The notes: generated by a model not told the origin, from the sequence alone. A stretch of 44,287 nucleotides of DNA from JANQRV01 sp964533785 (GCA_964533785.1 CAZHNG010000009.1:1-44287); one strand, 5' to 3'; counted from the first letter of the stretch, positions 8,325 through 16,644 are shown. Numbers and translations: made by a program.

Positions 8325-9476
8325 CTATAGATAACGGTATAATTCAGTTAGACTATTGACGTTATGGACTGAAGCAAATACATCAACATAGGGTAATGCG
8401 GCCTTCATTCCTTTGACCTCCGGGCTATACTCAGGGTTGCCTGCCAGCGGATTCAGCCAAATCACCTTGTGGACCTTGCGGTGGATGCGCTGCATGGCGG
8501 TTTCCAGAAGTGCGGTCTCTCCAACGTCCCAACCATCGCTTAAAATGATCATGTAGGTTTTATTGTCCAATAATTTATAGCCATATTGTTGAAGGAATTG
8601 TTGAAAGGAAGCGCCAATCCTGGTACCTCCGGACCAATGGGTGACCTTTTCGCCTATTCTTCGGAGCGCATCTGCCGCATTTTCCTCTTTCAATTCATTG
8701 GTAATTCTGGTAAGTTGGGTACTAAAAGCAAAAGTTTCGATATTCGGATAAGCACTTTGAAAGGCGTATATGAATTGCATTAGAAACCTGCTGTACAATT
8801 CCATAGATTGGCTGACATCACAGAGGAGCACCAGTTTCCACTTGTCTTTTTTTGGTTTGCGGAAAGAGAATTCAATGATTTCCCCACCCCGGCGCAGGTT
8901 TTTCCTTAGCGTTCTTTTCACATCAAAAGAACCTTTTCGTTTTGATCTTCTTTTTCGCCGAGCTACTTTCTTTGCCAATTTTCTGGCGATTCTCCTTATC
9001 ACTTTAGCAACTTCCTGCATTTCCTCTTCTGAGAAGGAAGAAAAGGAACGGGAAGTTATCGACTCCACCGGGCTGTAGGTTGCTAATTCCTGGTCTTCCG
9101 TCTTTTCTTGGCCTCCGTGTAGCCAGTCCTTTAATGCGTAGAACGCTTCTTGTTTGGTTTTTGTCTTTTTGGCTTTAGGGTCTTTTTGATCCTTCAACTT
9201 ACTGTCAACGGCTTTTTCAAGTTCTTTCCAGTAATGGCTGAATAACTCCGGAAACTGTTGTTGTTGCTTGCGAGTTTTGGCAAGAATTGACTGTAGGGCC
9301 AATTGAAATCGTCCTGGATTTTCAAAAGGATTCATAATCTCCAAAGCCTGTAAGGCATCTGCTATTTCATTAGGACCAATCCGAAATCCTTTTTTGCGCA
9401 AAAACTGGCAAAAACCGACCAAATTGGCGCTCAAAGCGGTCTGTCTTTTAAATAACTTTTTTCCTTTTTCCTCCAC
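8325..9476 (-). CDS. CoxE-like VWA domain protein
   Basis: 383 aa with a GTG start at 9476. The N-terminal half is helical and very basic, including a Lys/Arg-rich stretch near residues 165-185. The C-terminal half is a von Willebrand A domain with a complete MIDAS: DVSQS near residue 220, the Thr in WSGGTRIG, and the Asp in ILSDGWDVG. CoxE proteins work with the MoxR-type ATPase CoxD to mature the CO-dehydrogenase family active site. It is 23 bp downstream of the AAA gene on the same strand, so the two are almost certainly co-transcribed and act together. The 3' end almost touches the convergent FdhF-like gene. The assignment to Mo-hydroxylase maturation rests on family and neighbourhood. 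Confidence 0.85.
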   Translation of the reverse strand: MEEKGKKLFKRQTALSANLVGFCQFLRKKGFRIGPNEIADALQALEIMNPFENPGRFQLALQSILAKTRKQQQQFPELFSHYWKELEKAVDSKLKDQKDPKAKKTKTKQEAFYALKDWLHGGQEKTEDQELATYSPVESITSRSFSSFSEEEMQEVAKVIRRIARKLAKKVARRKRRSKRKGSFDVKRTLRKNLRRGGEIIEFSFRKPKKDKWKLVLLCDVSQSMELYSRFLMQFIYAFQSAYPNIETFAFSTQLTRITNELKEENAADALRRIGEKVTHWSGGTRIGASFQQFLQQYGYKLLDNKTYMIILSDGWDVGETALLETAMQRIHRKVHKVIWLNPLAGNPEYSPEVKGMKAALPYVDVFASVHNVNSLTELYRYL

Positions 9477-9499
9477 AGCCCTGTTTTATGGATTTGAGA

Positions 9500-10405
9500 T
9501 TATAGATCGTCCATTTTAGTAGAAATACCCACTTTTTTGAATAATTCAGACAGGGATAGCTGAGCAGTCCGAATATCCTGCCAATCCTTGAGAATAATAC
9601 CAAGGGTAGATTCTACGATTGCCTTGTCCAGATAATCAAAATGGAGATTTGCAAGCGCCATTGCCCAGTCCAGTGTTTCAGCGATACCCGGCACCTTTTC
9701 AAGGCGGAGCGTCCTGACTTCTTTCATGAAGTGGACGATCTGCTTAGCCAGCCTTTCATCTATTCCCGGTACTTTTCGCTGTACGATAGCCAGTTCTTTT
9801 TCAATTGAAGGGTAATCAATCCAAAGATATAAGCAGCGACGACGCAAGGCTTCCGATAGTTCCCGGATACGGTTACTGGTAATAATGACAGCAGGGATGT
9901 GCGTAGCTTTGATCGTTCCGATCTCAGGAATAGAGATTTGCCAATCGGATAAGACCTCAAGGAAGAAGCTTTCAAACTCTTCATCAGAGCGGTCTATTTC
10001 ATCGATAAGCAGAACTGGTTTTTGGTGATGAGTAATGGCTTGAAGCAATGGCCTTTTCAACAAAAATTTCTCGCTAAACAATTCTGCTTCTTTATCCTCA
10101 ATGCTCAAATTACTTTGTTCCCTCAATTTCAGATATAATAATTGCTGCTGATAATTCCACTCGTATAGTGTATGAGTGGCATCCAGCCCTTCATAACATT
10201 GCAAGCGGATCAAGTCAGTGTCCATGGCTCTGGCCATTACTTTAGCGATCTCCGTTTTACCAACACCGGCAGGTCCTTCTACCAACAAAGGTTTATTGAG
10301 TTGGATCGCCAGAAAAATACTCATCACTATCGTTGGTTCAGTGATATATCCCTGACTATTCAATAAATTTTCTATGTGCCGGTATTCTGCATTGTTCTCA
10401 AACAT
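9500..10405 (-). CDS. MoxR-type AAA ATPase (CoxD-like)
   Basis: 301 aa. Walker A is GPAGVGKT at residues 44-51, Walker B is LLIDEIDRSD near 130-138, and the sensor/arginine-finger region reads SEALRRRCLYLWIDYPS. The family consists of AAA+ chaperone ATPases that work with VWA partners; CoxD partially unfolds the apo-enzyme during Mo-Cu cofactor maturation in carboxydotrophs. The next gene downstream encodes its VWA partner. It lies 213 bp from the end of coxM, but a strong hairpin at 10457-10478 separates them, so it probably has its own promoter within 10406-10456. It differs from the second MoxR ATPase in the window (36137), which belongs to another cluster. Confidence 0.88.
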   Translation of the reverse strand: MFENNAEYRHIENLLNSQGYITEPTIVMSIFLAIQLNKPLLVEGPAGVGKTEIAKVMARAMDTDLIRLQCYEGLDATHTLYEWNYQQQLLYLKLREQSNLSIEDKEAELFSEKFLLKRPLLQAITHHQKPVLLIDEIDRSDEEFESFFLEVLSDWQISIPEIGTIKATHIPAVIITSNRIRELSEALRRRCLYLWIDYPSIEKELAIVQRKVPGIDERLAKQIVHFMKEVRTLRLEKVPGIAETLDWAMALANLHFDYLDKAIVESTLGIILKDWQDIRTAQLSLSELFKKVGISTKMDDL

Positions 10406-10456
10406 TTATAAATACTTTAAATCAGTACTCAAACTGCTTCTAATAAAACAAATAAA

Positions 10457-10478
10457 AAGGCGGAAAAAATTCCGCCTT
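10457..10478 (-). terminator. Terminator of the cox structural operon
   Basis: A perfect 9-bp stem AAGGCGGAA/TTCCGCCTT with a 4-nt loop. Read on the minus strand it is followed by TTTTTATTTGTTTTATT, a good U-tract, so it should stop transcripts coming from coxM. It separates coxGSLM from the AAA/VWA pair. Confidence 0.75.
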
Positions 10479-10618
10479 CTAAAGTAGTTTTTCGTTTTGT
10501 TGTGATTGACCCTGAAGATCAAGCGTCAGAATCGCTTTTTGGGCGCGGAGAAAAGTAATTCATTCTTATCTCGTAGCGCTATATTAAAATTTATTATTAA
10601 AACCTTAAGTCACAAAAA

Positions 10619-11470
10619 CTACAGCCCTGCAGCGTTTAACGCACGCTTGGCGAATACCTTAGCGAGGTGTTTGCGATATTTTTCCGATGCAAAATGGTCG
10701 CTCATGATGGTAACATCCTCAGCAGCTGAGTTTGCAGCCGCTTCAATATTCTCTTTAGTGTAGTCTTTCCCAGTCAAGGCGATTTCCACGTTTTGGTCTC
10801 TAAAAGCGCTTTCTCCAACTCCCGTAAAGGCAACACTTACATTCTTACATTTACCGCCTTCATGAGTGATCATGGCTGCACAACCGACAATTGCGTAGCG
10901 GGAAGCAGGTTGCATGAATTTTTTGTAAGCAGTGGCCGTATTTGGCGGAGGAATGGGAACCCGAATTTCCGTAATGATTTCATTTTCTTCAATGGCCGTA
11001 CTGAAAAAGCCGGTAAAGAAATCATTGGAGTTAATGATCCTCGCTCCGTTTGATCCCTTAACTACAATATTAGCCCGGCTACCAATTAACAGTCCGGGCC
11101 AGTCTGCAGCGGGGTCGGCATGGGCGATGCTTCCGCCGATAGTACCCATATTTCTAACCTGCACGTCCCCGATCAGATCAGCCCCTTCTGCAATCATGCT
11201 GACATGCTCTTTGATCAAATCAGAGGATGCAATAGCGTGGTGAGTTGTTCCCGCACCGATAACCAATTCATCACCCTCTTTTCTAATAAAGTTTAGCTCC
11301 GGTATCTTTGCAATATCAATTAAGGTTTCCGGCTGATTCAGGCGGAGTTTAATGGCGGGAATCAGGCTATGCCCACCTGCCAAAAGCTTTGCATCTTCAT
11401 TAGCGTTCAATAAAGCAATAGCTTCATCAACCGATTGTGCTTTATGATAACTAAAATTTGTAGGAATCAT
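10619..11470 (-). CDS. coxM: Mo-hydroxylase FAD-binding medium subunit (CoxM-like)
   Basis: 283 aa, full length for the FAD-binding subunit of the CO dehydrogenase/xanthine oxidase family. The FAD motifs are LLAGGHSLIP at residues 29-38 and MGTIGGSIAHADP near 107-120, matching the AGGHS and TIGG signatures of CoxM. The C-terminal CO-deh flavoprotein domain spans about 175-280. It passes electrons from the [2Fe-2S] subunit to quinone or another acceptor. It lies 18 bp downstream of coxL and is the last gene before the terminator at 10457. The family also serves nicotine, xanthine and aldehyde oxidases, so the substrate is set by the large subunit. Confidence 0.9.
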   Translation of the reverse strand: MIPTNFSYHKAQSVDEAIALLNANEDAKLLAGGHSLIPAIKLRLNQPETLIDIAKIPELNFIRKEGDELVIGAGTTHHAIASSDLIKEHVSMIAEGADLIGDVQVRNMGTIGGSIAHADPAADWPGLLIGSRANIVVKGSNGARIINSNDFFTGFFSTAIEENEIITEIRVPIPPPNTATAYKKFMQPASRYAIVGCAAMITHEGGKCKNVSVAFTGVGESAFRDQNVEIALTGKDYTKENIEAAANSAAEDVTIMSDHFASEKYRKHLAKVFAKRALNAAGL

Positions 11471-11488
11471 GTTTTTGAATTTCGTACA

Positions 11489-13852
11489 TTAAGAATGAAT
11501 AGCAGACCAGACACGTTCCGGGGTTAAAGGCATTTCAAGATCTTTAATCCCAAATGGAGACAAGGCGTCCATTACTGCATTAACGACTGCCGGTGTGGAA
11601 CCAATACAACCAGCTTCACCTGCCCCTTTCACACCCAGTGGATTATGTGGACATGGCGTTACCGTACGGTCTACCTCAAACATCGGTAAATCATCTGCTC
11701 TTGGCATTGTATAATCCAGGTACGACCCGTTGACCAGGGTACCATATTCATCGTAAATAGCTCCTTCATATAAAGCCTGCCCGATACCTTGAGCGACGCC
11801 TCCGTGTATTTGACCGTCCACGATCATAGGATTGACGACATTACCAACGTCATCGCAGGCGATAAACCGTTTTACTTTCACCGACCCTGTTTCTGCATCA
11901 ACTTCTACAATACAGATATGACAACCATAAGGGTAAGTGAAGTTTACCGGATCGTAAAAACTTGAAAAATCAAGACCGGGCTCTAATCCTTCCGGATAAT
12001 TATGAGGTACATAAGCAGACAGAGAAACATCGCCGAAAGCTAAAGATTTGTCCGTACCACGCACCGTCCATTTACCCTCAGCAAAGTCGAGATCTTCGGG
12101 AGCAGCCTCCAACATATGAGCAGCGATCTTAGCTCCTTTTTCCAATATCTTGTCGATGCTTTTAATAATGGCACTACCCCCAACTGCCAAGCTTCTCGAT
12201 CCGTAGGTTCCCATTCCAAAGGCTACCGCTTCTGAGTCTCCGTGAACTATTTCCACATCGTCAAGCGAAATACCCAGCTTATCCGCTACTACTTGCGCGA
12301 AAGTTGTTTCGTGTCCTTGCCCATGAGAATGCGCTCCAGTGTACACACTCACTTTTCCAGTGGGCTGCACCCTCACCTGGCCTACTTCAAAAAGGCCTGC
12401 TCTCGCGCCTAGTGCTCCAACTACCGCAGACGGGGCAATTCCACAGGCTTCAATATACGTTGAAAAGCCAATCCCGAGGTAGCGACCTTCGGCCCGGGCC
12501 TCCGCTTGTTCTTTACGGAACTCCTCGTATCCGGCCATTTCTAGCGCTTTATCGATTACTGCGCCGTAATTTCCACTATCGTATTGGAGCGCCACCTGGG
12601 TTTGATACCCCGGCTCATTAACCCCGTCAAAGGCTGGAATCAGGTTTTTCCGGCGTAACTCAACCGGATCCATGCCCATTTCCAGTGCGGCTTTATCCAT
12701 TAACCTTTCCAGTAAATAGGTAGCTTCCGGACGACCGGCTCCACGGTAGGCATCTACCGCAACGGTGTGGGTGAAAACGGCGGTCACATCTACATTTATA
12801 AGCGGCGTAGTGTAAAGGCCTTGCAAAAGGGTACCATGCAGGTAAGTCGGGACAGCGGGAGCAAAGGTGGACAAATAGGCTCCCAGATTGGCATAAGTTT
12901 TAGACCGGAGTGCCAGGATATTGCCTTCAGCGTCAAAAGCCATTTCGGAAACCGATTCGTGATCCCGTCCGTGCGCATCCGTCACGAAGCTTTCACTTCT
13001 TTCGGCAGTCCATTTAATAGGTCTCCCGATCTGCTTGGAAGCCCAAACGACCAGCGCTTCTTCCGTGTAATGGAAAATTTTACTGCCAAAACCTCCTCCC
13101 ACATCAGGAGCGACTACCCTCACTTTATGTTCGGGAATCCCCAAAACAAAAGCACACAACAATAATCTCGTTAGATGCGGATTTTGCGAAGTTGTATATA
13201 AGGTGTATTTATCACCGGCCTCCTCGTAATGGCCAATGGCCGAACGCGGTTCGATCGCATTTGGAATAACGCGTTGATTTTTAAAATCCAGGGTTGTAAT
13301 GTGATGGGCATTGGCGAAAGCCGCATCTACTTCTTCTTTAGGGTTTCCCAGCTCCCAGTCGAAACAGATATTATTGGGAGCATCATCATGTACGAGCGGC
13401 GCTCCGTCTGCAACTGCTGCCCTGGCACTCACTACAGCATCCAGCTCTTCATAATCTACTTCTACCAGGTCTGCCGCATCACGAGCGATTTCCCGGCTTT
13501 CGGCAATAACCATAGCAACCGCATCCCCCGTATGTCTGACCTTGTCAGAAACCAATAATGGATGAGGCGGTTCTTTCATGGTATCCCCATTTTTAAAGTT
13601 CACCTGCCAGCCGGTAGGTACTCCTCTTATACCAGCTTCATCCGTATCCTTACCGGTGAATATCGCCACAACCCCTTCCAATTTTAAGGCCTCAGAGGTG
13701 TCTACACTCAATATTTTAGCATGGGCATAGGGACTTCTCACGAGATAGGCGTAGGTCATAGCTGGCAGTACTATATCATCAGTATATTTACCCTTTCCGG
13801 TGACAAACCGTTTATCCTCAATTCGTTTAACTGATTTTCCAATATATGTCAT
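11489..13852 (-). CDS. coxL: Mo-hydroxylase large subunit, form II CoxL type
   Basis: 787 aa, full length, with the N-terminal aldehyde-oxidase/xanthine-dehydrogenase a/b hammerhead domain (about 18-125) and the Mo-binding domain after it. The active-site loop is AYRGAGR at residues 368-374. True form I CO dehydrogenases carry AYRCSFR with the Cu-binding Cys; the AYRGAGR form is the form II signature, whose members are often not proven CO oxidisers. The conserved catalytic Glu is E746 in GVKGAGEAGCIG. Other Moco-contact signatures include GGGFGSK and GSHGQGHE-like (GAHSHGQGHETTFAQ). It overlaps coxS by 4 bp (ATGA) and precedes coxM. The substrate could be an aldehyde, a purine or an N-heterocycle; CO oxidation is not supported by the motif. 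Confidence 0.9.
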   Translation of the reverse strand: MTYIGKSVKRIEDKRFVTGKGKYTDDIVLPAMTYAYLVRSPYAHAKILSVDTSEALKLEGVVAIFTGKDTDEAGIRGVPTGWQVNFKNGDTMKEPPHPLLVSDKVRHTGDAVAMVIAESREIARDAADLVEVDYEELDAVVSARAAVADGAPLVHDDAPNNICFDWELGNPKEEVDAAFANAHHITTLDFKNQRVIPNAIEPRSAIGHYEEAGDKYTLYTTSQNPHLTRLLLCAFVLGIPEHKVRVVAPDVGGGFGSKIFHYTEEALVVWASKQIGRPIKWTAERSESFVTDAHGRDHESVSEMAFDAEGNILALRSKTYANLGAYLSTFAPAVPTYLHGTLLQGLYTTPLINVDVTAVFTHTVAVDAYRGAGRPEATYLLERLMDKAALEMGMDPVELRRKNLIPAFDGVNEPGYQTQVALQYDSGNYGAVIDKALEMAGYEEFRKEQAEARAEGRYLGIGFSTYIEACGIAPSAVVGALGARAGLFEVGQVRVQPTGKVSVYTGAHSHGQGHETTFAQVVADKLGISLDDVEIVHGDSEAVAFGMGTYGSRSLAVGGSAIIKSIDKILEKGAKIAAHMLEAAPEDLDFAEGKWTVRGTDKSLAFGDVSLSAYVPHNYPEGLEPGLDFSSFYDPVNFTYPYGCHICIVEVDAETGSVKVKRFIACDDVGNVVNPMIVDGQIHGGVAQGIGQALYEGAIYDEYGTLVNGSYLDYTMPRADDLPMFEVDRTVTPCPHNPLGVKGAGEAGCIGSTPAVVNAVMDALSPFGIKDLEMPLTPERVWSAIHS

Positions 13853-14334
13853 GATACTACCTCCTTTTGATTTATTTTATCCGCTGCGTATTGGACAGCT
13901 TTTACAATGTTATGGTAACCCGTACAACGACAGAAATTCCCTTCGAGAGCTTCGCGAATTTCTTGCTCTGAAGGATCGGAATTTTGTTGTAGAAAATCAG
14001 CGGCGGTCATGATCATACCAGGTGTACAAAAACCGCATTGCAAGCCATGTTCTTCTTTAAAGCCTTCTTGCAGGGGATGCATTTCACCATTATCAGTTAA
14101 ACCTTCGATGGTTGTGATCTCACTACCGTCTGCCTGAACCGCGAGTAGCGTACAACACTTGACAGCCTTGCCGTCCATAAGGATAGTACAGGTACCACAA
14201 CTACTGGTATCACAACCAATATGTGTTCCCGTCAGACGCAAAACATCTCTCAAATAATGTACTAGTAAAAGTCGCGGCTCCACTTCGTGTTGGTAGGATT
14301 TACCGTTTACGGAAATATTTATTGTGGTTGCCAT
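13849..14334 (-). CDS. coxS: Mo-hydroxylase [2Fe-2S] small subunit (CoxS-like)
   Basis: 161 aa. The plant-type ferredoxin cluster ligands are C41, C46, C49 and C61; the second cluster in the C-terminal helical domain uses C100, C103, C135 and C137 (QCGFCTPG and FCRCTGY). All eight cysteines are present, so both clusters should form. The protein transfers electrons from the Mo site of CoxL to FAD in CoxM. Its stop overlaps the coxL start, indicating translational coupling. Gene order S-L-M is the reverse rotation of the classical M-S-L order in carboxydotrophs, as is common for form II clusters. The upstream region shares an 18-nt motif with coxG. Confidence 0.92.
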   Translation of the reverse strand: MATTINISVNGKSYQHEVEPRLLLVHYLRDVLRLTGTHIGCDTSSCGTCTILMDGKAVKCCTLLAVQADGSEITTIEGLTDNGEMHPLQEGFKEEHGLQCGFCTPGMIMTAADFLQQNSDPSEQEIREALEGNFCRCTGYHNIVKAVQYAADKINQKEVVS

Positions 14335-14369
14335 AAATTTGATAGGATTAAGCTAAACAATTTCTAAGC

Positions 14370-14387
14370 GAAAGATAAATAATATTT
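14370..14387 (-). promoter_or_regulatory. Shared promoter-like motif upstream of coxS
   Basis: On the minus strand this reads AAATATTATTTATCTTTC, identical to 14946-14963 upstream of coxG. It contains TATCTTTC, one base away from the Bacteroidota -7 consensus TAnnTTTG. The distance to the coxS start is 35 nt. It suggests that coxS and coxG have matching promoters and may be co-regulated even though they are adjacent. Confidence 0.45.
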
Positions 14388-14469
14388 CTAAAATTACTAC
14401 TTGAACGGAATAAAAATAGGAATATCAAACAATAGCCGAACAAGTTTCTTGAATCGTTTCGTTTTCAAC

Positions 14470-14925
14470 CTAACTGGCGGACTGCTGATTTTGCAATTCT
14501 TTTTCAAGAGCATCGAAAAATTGTTGGGACAATGTATTTGCCACACCGGATAAAACCCGCTGGCCCGTTCTGGCTAAAAGCCCTGACAATTTTGCCTTAC
14601 CGTCGAATACTACTTCACAGCCTTGTTCTTCGAGTTGATCAAGGTTTATTGCGATCTCGGCTGAAACATTACCGATCTTACTTTTTTGCTTTACGTGCAG
14701 GATAAAGGATCTGGGCTCATTCTTGTCGGTCAAATCCACCTGTCCCTTAAAGGAGCCTCTTACCGGGCCAATTTTCACATCCGCAATAGCATCATACCGG
14801 TCTTCACCTGTTTTTTCTAGTTTTGAAATGCCAGGTGTAATTTTTGCCAGAATAGTCGGATCCATCAACATGGACCAAATTAATTCAGGAGTTGCATTGT
14901 ATTGATGACTTCCAGATAGGTGCAT
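14470..14925 (-). CDS. coxG: CoxG-like SRPBCC protein
   Basis: 151 aa from the ATG at 14925. A longer frame starts at 15015, but its extra 30 residues are not part of the family and contain the promoter-like motif at 14946. It is a START/SRPBCC-fold protein of the CO dehydrogenase subunit G family: MHLSGSHQY at the N-terminus, PELIWSMLMDPTILAKITPG, then DAIADVKIGPVRGSFKGQV and a C-terminal helix (ARTGQRVLSGVANTLSQQFF). CoxG proteins are required to place the Mo-hydroxylase at the membrane in carboxydotrophs. It lies 135 bp upstream of coxS on the same strand. The C-terminal membrane-binding extension found in some CoxG proteins is absent here. Confidence 0.87.
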   Translation of the reverse strand: MHLSGSHQYNATPELIWSMLMDPTILAKITPGISKLEKTGEDRYDAIADVKIGPVRGSFKGQVDLTDKNEPRSFILHVKQKSKIGNVSAEIAINLDQLEEQGCEVVFDGKAKLSGLLARTGQRVLSGVANTLSQQFFDALEKELQNQQSAS

Positions 14926-14945
14926 GAAATAATTATTTTTCGCGA

Positions 14946-14963
14946 GAAAGATAAATAATATTT
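14946..14963 (-). promoter_or_regulatory. Shared promoter-like motif upstream of coxG
   Basis: Identical over 18 nt to the motif upstream of coxS (14370-14387). TATCTTTC lies 20 nt before the coxG start codon, a spacing consistent with a -7 element and a short leader. Confidence 0.45.
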
Positions 14964-15059
14964 TTGCAATCGCGTCTCTTCCAGAGAAAAATTTGGTCAA
15001 ATTATTGTTAAACAAGACTTCGTCTTATTTCTTTTCAATCCCTATGACAATTATCCCCA

Positions 15060-15090
15060 TTGAAAGGAGTAAAAGAATTGCGTATTTTTG
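15060..15090 (+). promoter_or_regulatory. Putative sigma-A promoter of trhO
   Basis: TTG at 15060-15062, a 20-bp spacer, then TATTTTTG at 15083-15090: a full match to the Bacteroidota -33/-7 pattern (TTG-N19-21-TAnnTTTG). The leader to the ATG at 15148 would be about 50 nt. Confidence 0.6.
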
Positions 15091-15147
15091 TGAATTGAGT
15101 TTAGACGCTGGATGAATGGATTTTTGTAAAATTTTATTTTTTGGCCT

Positions 15148-16191
15148 ATGAAGTTGTTCAATAAGATCAATAACGAAGAATTAAAGCAGCAGATGCTTGA
15201 AAATGAGGAGAAGCGCATTACACTTTCTTTCTATAAATACCACCATATTGCTGATCCTTACCGGTTCAGGGATGAATTGTATTTACGGTGGTTTAAGCTA
15301 GAGGTATATGGGCGGATCTACGTTGCCAAAGAAGGTATCAACGGGCAAATTTCCGTACCGGAAAACAACTTCGAGGCGTTCAAAAAGGACATGTACGCGA
15401 TTTCTTTCTTGAACGGCGTTCGCCTGAATATTGCCATTGACGATGACGGCAAATCATTCTACAAACTAAAAATAAAGGTTCGCGAAAAAATTGTTGCCGA
15501 TGGCCTGAATGATGAAACCTTCGATGTGACCAAAAGGGGCAAACACCTGGATGCGGTAGAATACAATGAAATTACCAGTGATCCTGACACCATCGTAGTG
15601 GATATGCGCAACCACTACGAAAGTGAAGTGGGCTATTTTGAAAATGCGATCCGCCCGGATGTTGAAACTTTCCGGGAAGCTTTACCGGTGGTGGAAAAAA
15701 TGCTGGAGGATCAAAAGAACAAGCCCATTGTTATGTACTGCACGGGTGGCATCCGCTGTGAAAAAGCCAGTGCCTATTATCTCCATAAGGGTTTCAAAAA
15801 TATATACATGGTCAACGGAGGCATCATTGAATATGCCCGCCAGTGTGAGCAACAAGGCCTGCCTAACAAATTCATTGGTAAAAACTTCGTCTTCGACGAA
15901 CGCATGGGAGAGCGCATCTCTAATGAAGTCATCGCCCGCTGCCACCAATGTGGTGAACCCTGCGATACGCACGTAAATTGTGCCAATGACGCCTGCCACA
16001 TCCTGTTTATTCAATGTGAATCCTGTGCCGAAAAGTACAACGCCTGTTGTTCTAAGAAATGCAAGGATTTTATCGCTTTGCCCGAAGAAGAACAAAAGGC
16101 CCTACGTCCGGTCACTGAGTTTAACGGCACAAAATTCGGAAAGGGGCGGTATAAGGCGTTGCAGCAGAATGAGGAGTTGGAGGTAAGGTAG
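15148..16191 (+). CDS. trhO: tRNA uridine(34) hydroxylase TrhO (rhodanese-related)
   Basis: 347 aa, close to the family's usual length (YceA/TrhO, about 320-350). TrhO hydroxylates U34 of certain tRNAs as the first step of cmo5U/mo5U formation. Order: N-terminal acylphosphatase-like domain (about 25-120, FYKYHHIADPYRFRDELY), rhodanese domain (about 135-235) with YCTGGIRCEKAS carrying C198 and C204, and a C-terminal Cys-rich segment (HQCGEPCDTHVNCANDAC and CESCAEKYNACCSKKC) that may bind zinc. It is a single gene with its own promoter. Downstream is a strong hairpin that belongs to a repeated intergenic element. Confidence 0.93.
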   Translation: MKLFNKINNEELKQQMLENEEKRITLSFYKYHHIADPYRFRDELYLRWFKLEVYGRIYVAKEGINGQISVPENNFEAFKKDMYAISFLNGVRLNIAIDDDGKSFYKLKIKVREKIVADGLNDETFDVTKRGKHLDAVEYNEITSDPDTIVVDMRNHYESEVGYFENAIRPDVETFREALPVVEKMLEDQKNKPIVMYCTGGIRCEKASAYYLHKGFKNIYMVNGGIIEYARQCEQQGLPNKFIGKNFVFDERMGERISNEVIARCHQCGEPCDTHVNCANDACHILFIQCESCAEKYNACCSKKCKDFIALPEEEQKALRPVTEFNGTKFGKGRYKALQQNEELEVR

Positions 16192-16204
16192 GAGAAGCTC
16201 AATC

Positions 16205-16252
16205 TATACCGACGTTGAAGTGGTTTGGGAACCCAAACCATCTTCAAGTATA
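16205..16252. repeat. TATAC...GTATA-bounded hairpin element, copy 1 (48 bp)
   Basis: Begins TATAC and ends GTATA. The core TGGTTTGGG-AA-CCCAAACCA is a perfect 9-bp stem, extended by TTGAAG/CTTCAA outside it. The first 27 nt (16205-16231) are identical to 32860-32886, where a longer copy lies. Placed 14 bp after the trhO stop, it may also serve as its terminator, though no T-tract follows. Confidence 0.75.
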
Positions 16253-16498
16253 TTTGGAATTTACTGGCGGCGCTGGCTTGGCTTATGAATAACTAGATTT
16301 ATTACGCTAATGCACAAGGAATTATCTGGTTTCTTAATGTATCTCTCAGCCATATCCTTCCACCACTCTCCTATTTCCTTCATAAGGCATCTTCAAAAGG
16401 TTGCTTGGTTATCTGCAAACCCCAAGCTCTTATTGGCTTGCGAAAGGAGAGCCAAACGACCAAATAGTCCGCTAATATTTTTGGCCCAAAAAGAATCC

Positions 16499-16514
16499 AG
16501 CGAATTTTCGCTAA
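16499..16514. promoter_or_regulatory. Palindromic operator candidate, distal copy
   Basis: AGCGAATTTTCGCTAA, built on the inverted repeat AGCGAA-TT-TTCGCT. The same 16 nt recur at 16563-16578, exactly 64 bp closer to the acyl-CoA dehydrogenase start. Two identical short palindromes in front of a beta-oxidation gene suggest binding of a dimeric repressor such as a TetR-type fatty-acid regulator. This is inference; no regulator gene is in the window. Confidence 0.5.
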
Positions 16515-16562
16515 ATTTTCCTTAAAAACCTTTCCTCTTCGCTCATAAGTATTTATATTTAT

Positions 16563-16578
16563 AGCGAATTTTCGCTAA
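16563..16578. promoter_or_regulatory. Palindromic operator candidate, proximal copy
   Basis: Second copy of AGCGAATTTTCGCTAA; here the palindrome extends to TAGCGAA-TT-TTCGCTA. It ends 66 bp before the ATG at 16645, where a promoter-overlapping operator would be expected. The other content of 16192-16644 is the hairpin element at 16205 and a reading frame at 16310-16525 that I regard as non-coding. Confidence 0.5.
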
Positions 16579-16644
16579 GTGATGATGAAAGCAATAGATC
16601 CATCATTACTAAATCTAATTTTTTCAACCCAATAACAGGTTCCC

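Noticed and set aside
10506..10763. An 85-codon plus-strand frame beside coxM
   Set aside because: It overlaps the 3' end of coxM on the other strand and has no domain or plausible promoter.
11489..13852. Calling CoxL a carbon monoxide dehydrogenase
   Set aside because: The active-site loop is AYRGAGR, without the Cu-binding Cys of form I enzymes, so the substrate is left open.
16310..16525. A 71-codon open frame upstream of the acyl-CoA dehydrogenase
   Set aside because: No recognisable domain, no promoter-like element, and it runs into the first of the two palindromes. It looks like a chance frame in a regulatory region.
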